A stretch of DNA of 14,499 nucleotides, from contig CAYVMN010000122.1 of assembly GCA_964452575.1 (NCBI GenBank), positions 1 through 14,499 of the forward strand. Direction: 5' to 3'. Origin of the DNA: CAYVMN01 sp964452575 (GTDB lineage Bacteria > Desulfobacterota > DSM-4660 > Desulfatiglandales > Desulfatiglandaceae). Each line of letters opens with the position of its first letter. Position 1 is the first letter of the stretch. Below are positions 7,427-13,321 of the stretch, in pieces. Made by a program: the position numbers and the translations under genes. Below the pieces are notes generated by a model. That model saw only the letters and a list, made by a program, of their open reading frames with translations, was not told the DNA's origin and did not search any database.

Positions 7427-8374
7427 TCACCTTTCTCCCCCCTTTTCTCTAGGTTCCTTTTGCTCTTTGGAGGTCGCAAGCAGGAAATCGAGCAGTGCCT
7501 GACATATGGGAGAGGCGATTCTCCTCTTGTCTCTTATCAGGTAAAAGCTCCTCAACATGGACAGCCCTTTCACCCTTATGGCCTTGAGGATCCCTGTTTT
7601 CAATTCTGTATTAATGGCCCTGGAGGACAGAATGGATACACCAAGACCTGCCTTAATACCCTCTTTGACTGCCGTCGATGTTCCAAAGCGAGCCACCACA
7701 CGAAGGGAATTGGTTTCCCTCAATTCGGAGGCCTTAAGGTAGTTCTCCATGATTTTCAAGGTCCCTGAACCGGCCTCCCTCAAAATGAAGGGCTCTTCAA
7801 TGAGCTCTCCAGGCAAGACCGCTCTTTTTCTTGCCCATCGGTGTTGTTTGGGGACGGCCAGGACCAACTCGTCCTCCCACAGTTCGTAGTGAATGAGATC
7901 CTTATGAGGGGTCTTGGAGCCTATTACCCCCAGTTCCAGTCTCCCTTCCAATATACGGCTTCTGATCTCGGTTGTATCCGAGACAGATAGCGTCACCGAA
8001 ATGAGGGGATATTTTGCATGAAAGCGCCCTATGATTTCGGGCAGGATATATTCACCCGGAATCGTGCTTCCACCCATACGGATTTCACCATGCCTCAATC
8101 CGAGAAAGCCTTCCATTTCCAAGCAGGCCGTCCTTTTCATCTCAAGGAGCAGGACCGCATTTTTGTAAAGCAGTTCCCCTGCCTTTGTTGGCACAACCTT
8201 CCTGCCCGTGCGATCAAGCAGTTTGGTTCCCACTGAAACTTCGAGGTTGGCAATTCTTTCGCTGACAGAGGCCTGGGATAGGAATACAACAGTTGCTGCC
8301 TTTGAAAAACTCTCCAGCTCAACTACCTTACAGAAGATCTCCAATTGGCGCAGGTCGAAATCTACCGATGACAT
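7427..8374 (-). CDS. LysR-type transcriptional regulator, probably selenium-linked
   Basis: The 315-aa protein has the LTTR layout. An N-terminal winged helix-turn-helix (about residues 8-66; recognition region LSQASVSERIANLE) is followed by RTGRKVVPTKAG and a periplasmic-binding-protein-like effector domain (about 95-300), including GGSTIPGEYILPEIIGRF and GVSILSSRAI. Length is normal. The start is ATG 8374, with GGGGGGT upstream. It lies 45 bp downstream of the Sec-dependent oxidoreductase on the same strand, so the two probably share a transcript, and it converges with selD. I recall that a CysB/CysL-like LTTR subgroup is annotated as selenium-metabolism-associated because it neighbours selD and selenoprotein genes; placement of this protein in that group is inference from context. 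The effector ligand is unknown. The C-terminal tail is Lys/Glu/Arg-rich. Confidence 0.9.
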   Translation of the reverse strand: MSSVDFDLRQLEIFCKVVELESFSKAATVVFLSQASVSERIANLEVSVGTKLLDRTGRKVVPTKAGELLYKNAVLLLEMKRTACLEMEGFLGLRHGEIRMGGSTIPGEYILPEIIGRFHAKYPLISVTLSVSDTTEIRSRILEGRLELGVIGSKTPHKDLIHYELWEDELVLAVPKQHRWARKRAVLPGELIEEPFILREAGSGTLKIMENYLKASELRETNSLRVVARFGTSTAVKEGIKAGLGVSILSSRAINTELKTGILKAIRVKGLSMLRSFYLIRDKRRIASPICQALLDFLLATSKEQKEPREKGGER

Positions 8375-8419
8375 TTGCGGTCAACACCCCCCATCAGTGA
8401 TAAATTTGTATAGTGCGAA

Positions 8420-9760
8420 CTATAGGCTTTTCAGCAGTTGATTAGCCGCTATGAGCATGGGGTCCAATGTCTGGCCAAAGGGCGGCGCATAGGCAAGGTC
8501 TGATTGACTGAACGCCTCCACGGTCATTTTGGCGTGCAGGGCCACGGCCGCGGCATTTACCCTGTGGGCAGCCCCCTCTTTCCCAACAAGTTGTGCTCCC
8601 AGAAGACAGCCCGTCTTCTCATCGCCGACCATATGGACCCCGATCTCTGACCCGCCTGGGTGGGCATGGCCTCGAGTTCGGGCCCGGATCACGACCCCAA
8701 TCGGCTCGAAACCGTATTTCTCGGCTTCAGCCAGGTTCAAGCCGGTCCTTGCCACCTGAAGTCCAAAGACCTTAAAGACAGTTGTCCCTGCCACCCCTTG
8801 AATGTCTGCCTTTTTGCCTATAACGTTGTCGGCGACCGCCCATCCAGCCCTGGTGGCCCTTAAGGCCAGCGGGATCCATGTCTTTTGGCCGGTGACTACA
8901 TGAAAGGCATCGGCACAATCGCCCGCTGCATAGACGTCTTTAACAGAAGTGAGCAGGGCCTTGTTTACAGCGATCGCCCTTGAGGGACCCAGTTCTAGTC
9001 CTGCCTCCTCGGCCAGGTGGCTGTTGGGTTTGACACCTATCGAAACCAGAACCAGCTGACCTTTCAGTTCCAGATCCGAACAGATCACCTTCAGTGCGCC
9101 CTCCACCTTTTCAATACCCTTTACTTCGTGTCCAAGGTGAAGGCTGACACCGTTTGCCTCTATCTCCTCTTTGACCATTGCGGAGAGGTCGGGGTGCATC
9201 CATGGAAGAAAGGTGGGCCGAGGCTTTACCATGTCCACGTCTATCCCCCTGGCCCGGAAGGTCTCGCACATCTCCATGGCGACATATCCCATCCCGATAA
9301 TCACGACCTCTTTTACGCCCTGATCGACAAGAAACTGTTTGATTCTTCTGCCGTCATCAAGGGTCTTCAAGGATACTACCCCAGCCAGATCGAAACCCGG
9401 AAGCCGTGGAATAATAGGAGAAGCCCCTGTCGCAATCAACAGCTTGTCATAAGGGAACTGAAAACCCTTACCCCCCGAAGTTACTCCTTTAACGATTTTG
9501 CCTCCAGGATCGATTGCCTCAACACGGTGTTCGGTCCTGAGGTCTATGCCCTGTTTTTCCCTAAAGACATGGGCCTGTCTAACTATAAGATCGTTGATCT
9601 CCCGACCGGGATCAGCAATATTGTAAGGAATCCCTCAGGCGCTGTAAGAGACGTCTCGCGTCTGCTCTAGGACTAATACCTCCAGCTCAGGCTGATTTCT
9701 CTTAGCCCTGCTCGCAGCGCTCATGCCCGCAGCATCACCTCCGATAACGATGAACCCCAT
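8420..9760 (-). CDS. Selenocysteine-containing FAD/NAD(P)H disulfide reductase, CoA-disulfide reductase/NADH oxidase class; UGA 9635-9637 = Sec42
   Basis: Conserved frames on both sides of one in-frame TGA join to a 446-aa enzyme of normal family length. Before it: an FAD-binding start (FIVIGGDAAGMSAASRA, 3-19) and EQTRDVSYSA (32-41). After the UGA: GIPYNIAD, then LLIATGASP (107-115), the NAD(P)H motif GMGYVAME (156-163), VYAAGDCAD (276-284) and the C-terminal dimer domain (GTTVFKVFGLQVARTGL; DLAYAPPFGQTLDP). In CoA-disulfide reductases and NADH oxidases the one redox Cys sits in the motif S-F/Y-x-x-C-G-x-P-Y; S. aureus CoADR uses Cys43. Here the codon at that position is UGA, so Sec is the direct reading. 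The start is ATG 9760, with AGGAGGAA 5 bases upstream. A SECIS-like hairpin follows. The role is probably reduction of CoA, glutathione or seleno/polysulfide disulfides in the cytosol. It is followed by the LysR gene. The substrate is not determinable. Confidence 0.9.
9596..9613 (-). promoter_or_regulatory. Bacterial SECIS element in the disulfide reductase gene
   Basis: On the minus strand GATCCCGGTCGGGAGATC starts 22 nt after the UGA (9637-9635). GAUC pairs with GAUC and CC with GG, with one bulged A, around a GGUCG loop (or CCC/GGG around GGUC). The loop begins about 28 nt after the UGA, within the known window. The inner CCCGGUCGGG is identical to that in selD. Confidence 0.7.
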
Positions 9761-9917
9761 TTCTTCCTCCTCATTTATATTCATTTTGCCCATATTCTTA
9801 TCACTACAGTACAAGTTCTTGGAGTCTTACTTCTTTCCTTATTGCCCCTTCCTCTCCCTACTCATGATCTGATTTGGCCCCGTCTCAAGAAACCTCCCCT
9901 CCTAGGGCACGGGCGTC
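9761..9917. other. Gap upstream of the Sec-reductase gene
   Basis: This 157-bp gap carries the ribosome binding site of the reductase gene and no reading frame of note. No terminator hairpin after the methyltransferase is obvious, so readthrough from the methyltransferase is possible. AT-rich tracts (about 9770-9800) could hold a promoter, but no pair with good spacing was found. Confidence 0.3.
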
Positions 9918-10529
9918 TTATTTGGCCATTTGATTTCCTTTTTTGCCTCCGCATATATAACATCCATCTTTGTCTATAATGTAGATTGTCAAGAAGCCGA
10001 TTTTTGCCATCATCTCCCTCATCTCAGGCTCTGTCGGCAGGACATCATTGGCGACCAGGGGTGAAGCCTTGTGATGGGCCTTGATTTGGGCACTGCTCAG
10101 GGCATGGGCAATGAAGAGGAAACCTCCTGTTTTCAGCACCCGATGCATCTCTCTTAATGCCTTTTCTTTGCTATCAAAATGGGGGAAGGCCCCAAAGCAG
10201 ATCACATGGTCGAATGAGGTATCACAAAAAGGAAGGGTTTCTACAGAGCCGCGTATGAAATGGACGTTCCGATCATTCTCAAACTTCTCTCTAGCCCGTT
10301 TAACCATCTCCCAAGCAAAATCGATGCCGTGGATTACCCCTGAGGAACCAACGGCCTTCAAAATTGAGGCAGTCAGCCCTCCTGTCCCGCATCCTACATC
10401 AAGGATGCAGTTACCCTTGCAGAGGCCGAACGACCCTACTACTTCATCTAATCGTCTGAATAACTCCCTCGACCAGAACCTTTCATCCCAGACCGGGGCC
10501 ATCTGATTGAAGAATTCCCTTTTATTCAT
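9918..10529 (-). CDS. Class I SAM-dependent methyltransferase (UbiE-like)
   Basis: The 203-aa protein has the Rossmann-type SAM motifs in order: ILDVGCGTGG (motif I, 42-51), GIDFAWEMVKRA (acidic end of beta2), GSVETLPFCDTSFDHVICFGAF (motifs II/III region) and LREMHRVLKTGGFLFIAH (after motif III). The N-terminus MNKREFFNQMAPVWDERF is the usual helix that leads such enzymes, which supports the ATG at 10529 although its ribosome binding site (AAAAAGGG immediately adjacent) is poor. The C-terminus carries GCYICGG, a CxxC pair that could bind metal or be redox active. The substrate is unknown. Proximity to the selenium genes allows a role in chalcogen methylation, but that is speculation. It is on the same strand as, and 157 bp upstream of, the Sec-reductase. 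Confidence 0.9.
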   Translation of the reverse strand: MNKREFFNQMAPVWDERFWSRELFRRLDEVVGSFGLCKGNCILDVGCGTGGLTASILKAVGSSGVIHGIDFAWEMVKRAREKFENDRNVHFIRGSVETLPFCDTSFDHVICFGAFPHFDSKEKALREMHRVLKTGGFLFIAHALSSAQIKAHHKASPLVANDVLPTEPEMREMMAKIGFLTIYIIDKDGCYICGGKKGNQMAK

Positions 10530-10571
10530 CCCTTTTTACCATACCTGCAGCACCCTAATGATCACCTCTTT

Positions 10572-10700
10572 TCAAGTCTTCTCCTCAAATCCCTGGCCCG
10601 CCCCGCCCATTACCCTGAAAAGAAAGGCCAAGAATGCACGGATAGATTTCGCTCCAGTCTCGCCTTCATAGAAAAAGGGTTCTTTGTCAAGCCAAAGTCT
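10572..10700 (-). other. Start-less open frame of 42 codons between slp and the methyltransferase
   Basis: Between a TAA (10703-10701) and a TGA (10574-10572) the minus strand reads a protein-like stretch. It contains LWLDKEPFFYEGETGAKSI and then RAFLAFLFRVMGGAGQGFEE. There is no ATG, GTG or TTG except one internal GTA-ATG near its end, and no ribosome binding site. The composition looks more like coding than chance, so it may be the remnant of a small gene whose start was lost, or of a frameshifted one. It could also be coincidental. The rest of the 10530-10725 gap shows nothing else. Confidence 0.25.
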
Positions 10701-10725
10701 TTATGGTGAGAGTACCGAAAGATCC

Positions 10726-11256
10726 TTAATAGGGACCCCAGTACGGATAATACCACCACCAGGGGTAATACCAGTAAGGCCAGGGGGGGATGGGCCGCTC
10801 CTTGCCCTTGACTGGCCAGAGATGGATCTCCTTCACGAGTATGAGGGGATATGAGTACTCTATTTCACCTATGGGCAAAAGCCTTTTCCCCATGACCGGG
10901 CCGGCCACGGTCACTTCTCTTCCCTGCGAGTAAATAGACGGGTCCAAGAACCCATTATATAAGGCCAGGAATCTTCCTGGAGATTGGTCGATGTCTCTCG
11001 GCCTGCCTTCCAGATCGGCAGGGGTCTCCAAGATCTCTATCTGTGTCCCATCCTTACGGTTTTGCGAGGCGATAATCACCCCTGCCCAGAGGACCACCCT
11101 GCCCTGATAGGCATCCGGATCCTGGAATACCTTTCTAAAATCGGTCTCCACTTTCACCTGACTCCTTAATTCCTTTGAAATGACAGAAGTGCATCCAGCA
11201 GGTAGGAACATAATAGCCAGGACAACTGAATGAATGACGATCATCCTCTTAAGCAC
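10726..11256 (-). CDS. Slp-family outer-membrane lipoprotein with aromatic C-terminal tail
   Basis: The 176-aa protein starts with a lipoprotein signal peptide whose lipobox LPAGC puts the lipidated Cys at residue 22. The +2 residue is Thr, which does not signal inner-membrane retention, so the outer membrane is expected. The body matches the Slp pattern: FRKVFQDPDAYQGRVVLWAGVI, then TQIEILETPAD, GRFLALYNGFLDPSIYSQGREVTVAG, GEIEYSYPLILVKEIHLW. The family (starvation-inducible lipoprotein Slp/YeaY of E. coli) has no defined biochemical role. The last ~20 residues are almost only Pro, Trp and Tyr, an extension absent from E. coli Slp as I recall it. The start is GTG 11256, preceded by AGGAGGT with 8 bases spacing. 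It overlaps the small ORF upstream by 8 bp, suggesting translational coupling. Confidence 0.88.
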   Translation of the reverse strand: MLKRMIVIHSVVLAIMFLPAGCTSVISKELRSQVKVETDFRKVFQDPDAYQGRVVLWAGVIIASQNRKDGTQIEILETPADLEGRPRDIDQSPGRFLALYNGFLDPSIYSQGREVTVAGPVMGKRLLPIGEIEYSYPLILVKEIHLWPVKGKERPIPPWPYWYYPWWWYYPYWGPY

Positions 11257-11377
11257 CGCTCAACACCTCCTCCCGGTATCTGAGCTCACGCACGGTCGTG
11301 GATGGAAGAATGCCTCCAAATACTAGCACTGCTGTTACGAATGAAAACCTGGTTATCAACCGAATAAATCTTCTCAT
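11249..11377 (-). CDS. Possible 42-aa membrane peptide overlapping the slp start
   Basis: ATG 11377 opens a frame of 42 codons starting MRRFIRLITRF. A single hydrophobic segment follows (FVTAVLVFGGILP, about 13-25), then a charged tail ending REEVLSGA. The basic head and one membrane segment suggest an inner-membrane peptide with its N-terminus inside. Its TAA (11251-11249) lies just inside the slp reading frame (GTG 11256), and the slp ribosome binding site is within its last codons, as in coupled genes. The ribosome binding site for the peptide itself is poor. No family is recognised. It may be only a leader ORF that opens the slp start. Confidence 0.4.
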   Translation of the reverse strand: MRRFIRLITRFSFVTAVLVFGGILPSTTVRELRYREEVLSGA

Positions 11378-11553
11378 GGGCGATTCGGGGAGGGTGCTTT
11401 CTATTGAAAGCCCTGTTTTAGAACTCAGACCCCCCTTCTATATGTATAAGTACCTCTAATCACACGTTCTTTTCCGACAAACGCTACTCATAACCAGGGG
11501 ACCGGTATTTAGGCCCATCTGGTTCATGAGTTTGTTCGATGCCTCTCAAATAT
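11378..11553. other. Short gap between vapBC and slp regions
   Basis: This 176-bp gap has no coding frame of note. An AT-rich TATACATATAG motif on the minus strand (about 11437-11450) could be a -10 for the small ORF/slp unit, but no matching -35 was found. Confidence 0.3.
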
Positions 11554-11958
11554 CTATGGTGCTATTAATTTTACAGTTGGGAAGTATGACTGATATCTTG
11601 AAACATCCCTAGTTAATAGGTCTAAATCTAATACTGCTGCTTGTGCGCCAACGAAAAAATCAGGCAATGGAGTCCTTTTCACCCCTTTTCTTCTTTTGTA
11701 TTTAATGTAGACTTTTCCAGCTAAAAAGAGCGCTTCTTTTGGAATTTCTAACAGTTGAAAGCCAGCCTTGCTAATTGCGGACTCCAAATCCTCTATTAAC
11801 TTAAACCCAATCGATATTTCAGAATAGATTATTGAATTGATATATAATGAGCTATGGTTGCTGTATTCCTCTAATTTGGATTCAGACCAATCAGCCCACT
11901 TCAAGTCATTGAGGAAAACATCCAGAATGACATTCGAATCAACTAGAACCCCTTTCAT
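11554..11958 (-). CDS. vapC: PIN-domain toxin (VapC-like ribonuclease) of module 1
   Basis: The 134-aa protein has the PIN-domain acidic set: Asp7 in VLVDSNVILDVF, Glu47 in YSEISIGF, Asp100 in PLPDFFVGAQA and Asp118 in LTRDVSRY. These coordinate the metal for endoribonuclease activity, usually on tRNA or rRNA in this family. Its ATG overlaps the antitoxin stop by 4 bp (ATGA, 11955-11958), the standard coupled layout. The module is visibly richer in A+T than its neighbours, which fits recent transfer. The length is normal and all four acidic positions are present, so it is probably active. Confidence 0.9.
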   Translation of the reverse strand: MKGVLVDSNVILDVFLNDLKWADWSESKLEEYSNHSSLYINSIIYSEISIGFKLIEDLESAISKAGFQLLEIPKEALFLAGKVYIKYKRRKGVKRTPLPDFFVGAQAAVLDLDLLTRDVSRYQSYFPTVKLIAP

Positions 11959-12182
11959 TTGTCTCCTCTTGTAAGAACCATTATTTCATCAGTTGTCATT
12001 TTAACGTTGGCTATTCCTCTCAATTTACTGAATTTATGGGTTTTTTTTGGCTGGCCTTTCCTTTTCACCAAATAAATTCGGCCTTTCTCCTCTATGAAAT
12101 CAATTTCAACAGCAGGAGTTATTCCTAGTTTTTCGCGAATTTCCTGTGGAATTGTGACTTGCCCTTTTGTAGTGACTCTCAT
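11955..12182 (-). CDS. vapB: AbrB/SpoVT-type antitoxin of module 1
   Basis: The 75-aa protein begins with a swapped-hairpin AbrB domain: TTKGQVTIPQEIREKLG at residues 4-20, then a second strand set, VEIDFIEEKGRIYLVKR. The C-terminal half (about 46-75) should wrap the toxin. The protein would neutralise the PIN toxin and, as a dimer, repress its own promoter. The start is ATG 12182, with GGAGG 7 bases upstream. A strong promoter with overlapping repeats lies directly upstream (12203-12243). Confidence 0.9.
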   Translation of the reverse strand: MRVTTKGQVTIPQEIREKLGITPAVEIDFIEEKGRIYLVKRKGQPKKTHKFSKLRGIANVKMTTDEIMVLTRGDK

Positions 12183-12202
12183 GATTGTGCCTCCGGTAAT
12201 TT

Positions 12203-12225
12203 GTAATACCAGTAATAGTAATACC
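12203..12225. promoter_or_regulatory. Repeat operator of toxin-antitoxin module 1
   Basis: GTAATACC occurs at 12203-12210 and 12218-12225, with a further GTAATA at 12212-12217. The copies flank and cover the predicted -10 (12215-12220). This is the expected position for autorepression by the AbrB-type antitoxin. Confidence 0.55.
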
Positions 12226-12243
12226 GATGATAGCCTTTGTCAA
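12215..12243 (-). promoter_or_regulatory. Sigma70-type promoter of toxin-antitoxin module 1
   Basis: On the minus strand, TTGACA (12243-12238), a 17-bp spacer, then TACTAT (12220-12215). The -35 is perfect and the spacing ideal. Transcription would start about 25 bases before the antitoxin ATG. Confidence 0.65.
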
Positions 12244-12352
12244 TCAGGGAGAAAGGGACAATCCTCAAAATTTCAATTTAGAAGTTGGTAGTTGCCCTTT
12301 AGCACGATCGTTTCTCCTCAAAACAATCTCTACCCTGTCGATTGAAGAATTG

Positions 12353-12364
12353 AAGGACGTCCCT
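12353..12364. repeat. 12-bp sequence shared with window start (21-32)
   Basis: AAGGACGTCCCT is present here and, in the same orientation, at 21-32. The core GGACGTCC is a perfect palindrome and recurs at about 14437-14444. Here it is preceded by ATTGAAGAATTG. This could be a dispersed REP-like element or a chance match. Confidence 0.3.
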
Positions 12365-12377
12365 GGCTCCCGGCCTT

Positions 12378-12761
12378 CTACTTATTGTAGACTGGTCTGA
12401 GGTCCTTCAACATCGGGTAGTGCCTGGTGTTGAGGGTCTTCAACTCTGCATTCTCGGCTTCAGCCGTGGCAGCCAGGATGGCGTCTGCAAGACCCACGCC
12501 GTGTGACTTGCCATAATCGCGCTTGTAAAGCCCCCCGGCCTTAGCGATTTCTGTGCTTACAGGGACAACGCGGAAGAGAGATACGAAGTTGGCCAGAGCA
12601 ATTTGTTCTGCATCTCCTTTCACTCCAGCGTACAACTCCGCAACGACGATTGATGACAGGATGATCCGGGCAGAGTGGGTGTTGACGAAAGCCACCGCCT
12701 TTCTGTGGCCCCGAAAGAAATCAACTAGAATATCCGTGTCCAGAAGGATTGAGCCCACCAT
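12378..12761 (-). CDS. vapC: PIN-domain toxin (VapC-like) of module 2
   Basis: The 127-aa PIN protein opens ILLDTDILVDFFRG with Asp8, then Glu42 in VVAELYAG, Asp93 in GLADAILAATA and the late LKTLNTRHYPML motif. The last has Asn where many relatives have Asp or Asn, so the active site looks complete. The start is placed at ATG 12761, two bases after the antitoxin stop. An ATG at 12779 would add MGQELI, which does not fit the PIN strand start. It lies downstream of, and is coupled to, the RHH antitoxin, and would cut RNA in the cytosol when freed from it. Confidence 0.9.
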   Translation of the reverse strand: MVGSILLDTDILVDFFRGHRKAVAFVNTHSARIILSSIVVAELYAGVKGDAEQIALANFVSLFRVVPVSTEIAKAGGLYKRDYGKSHGVGLADAILAATAEAENAELKTLNTRHYPMLKDLRPVYNK

Positions 12762-12763
12762 GA

Positions 12764-12997
12764 TTAGTTCCTGTCCCATTCGGCACGCGTTGCCTTAAAG
12801 TCAGGAAGATCCGTACGGTCCTTCCAGATTCCGGCAACCTCTCGCAATACAGCCTCCCTCCGACTGCGGCCCGATTGATTGATGAGGTGATCGACGGCCT
12901 CTCGAATGAGCTCACTTTGTTTCCTTCCCGCGGCCTTCGCGATGGCAGCCAGTTCGTCACGTTGGCGCTCTGTTAGGTATATCTGCGTGCGTACCAT
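12764..12997 (-). CDS. vapB: Ribbon-helix-helix antitoxin of module 2
   Basis: The 77-aa protein starts MVRTQIYLTERQRDELAAIA with a beta strand (RTQIYL) followed by two helices. It continues GRKQSELIREAVDHLI, the CopG/RHH DNA-binding fold (residues 2-40). The C-terminal half, including VAGIWKDRTDLPDF, is the toxin-binding part. The start is ATG 12997, with AGGAGG 6 bases upstream. It is followed directly by the PIN toxin. It should bind its own promoter region, where a near-palindromic TATACTGTATA-type motif lies between the -10 and the ribosome binding site. Confidence 0.9.
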   Translation of the reverse strand: MVRTQIYLTERQRDELAAIAKAAGRKQSELIREAVDHLINQSGRSRREAVLREVAGIWKDRTDLPDFKATRAEWDRN

Positions 12998-13026
12998 GCC
13001 AAACCTCCTATACTGTATACATCAAT

Positions 13027-13054
13027 ATCATACATCATTACTACTCCCTGTCAA
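13027..13054 (-). promoter_or_regulatory. Sigma70-type promoter of toxin-antitoxin module 2
   Basis: On the minus strand, TTGACA (13054-13049), a 16-bp spacer, then TATGAT (13032-13027; one mismatch to consensus). TATACAGTATA, an almost symmetric motif, lies between this -10 and the ribosome binding site and may be the antitoxin operator. Confidence 0.65.
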
Positions 13055-13059
13055 GGCCG

Positions 13060-13321
13060 CCCTTGGCGTCGGGTGTAGCCGCTTTTGTAGGCCCTGTGTG
13101 AGTGTGAATTCATGGGGTGAAAGTCCCCCCGTGTGCATGCCCTGTAGCAACAGTCTTCTGCTGTTTGCGACACCATTTCCAAACCCTGGTAAAAGTCCTC
13201 CAGCCATACATACAGTGAAAATAGCGTATCGGGGTGGACCCTGTTAGTGGTTAATATCATTGGCATAAGCACTAGCCGAAAGCAAATCGAAGATCCCGGC
13301 TTACCGGAAGTGGTTTGGGGG
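13060..13321 (+). ncRNA. Structured non-coding stretch resembling a group II intron 5' domain (remnant)
   Basis: No coding frame is credible in these 262 bp. The plus strand has features I associate with domain I of bacterial group II introns: GTGTGAGTG, a hairpin CATGGGG...CCCCCCGTG (13111-13133) around GTGAAAGT, TGTAGCAACAG with a second hairpin (13147-13168), and CCCTGGTAAAAGTCC. No reverse transcriptase ORF and no recognisable domain V are present, so if real it is a truncated copy. The opposite boundary runs into the end of the CDF gene. The assignment is from memory of such sequences and is tentative; another structured RNA is possible. Confidence 0.33.

Noticed and set aside
9635..9637. 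TGA read as a nonsense mutation making the reductase a pseudogene
   Set aside because: The codon falls precisely on the catalytic Cys, flanking frames are intact with no frameshift, the ribosome binding site is strong and a SECIS-like hairpin follows. A random nonsense mutation would not be expected to meet all of these.
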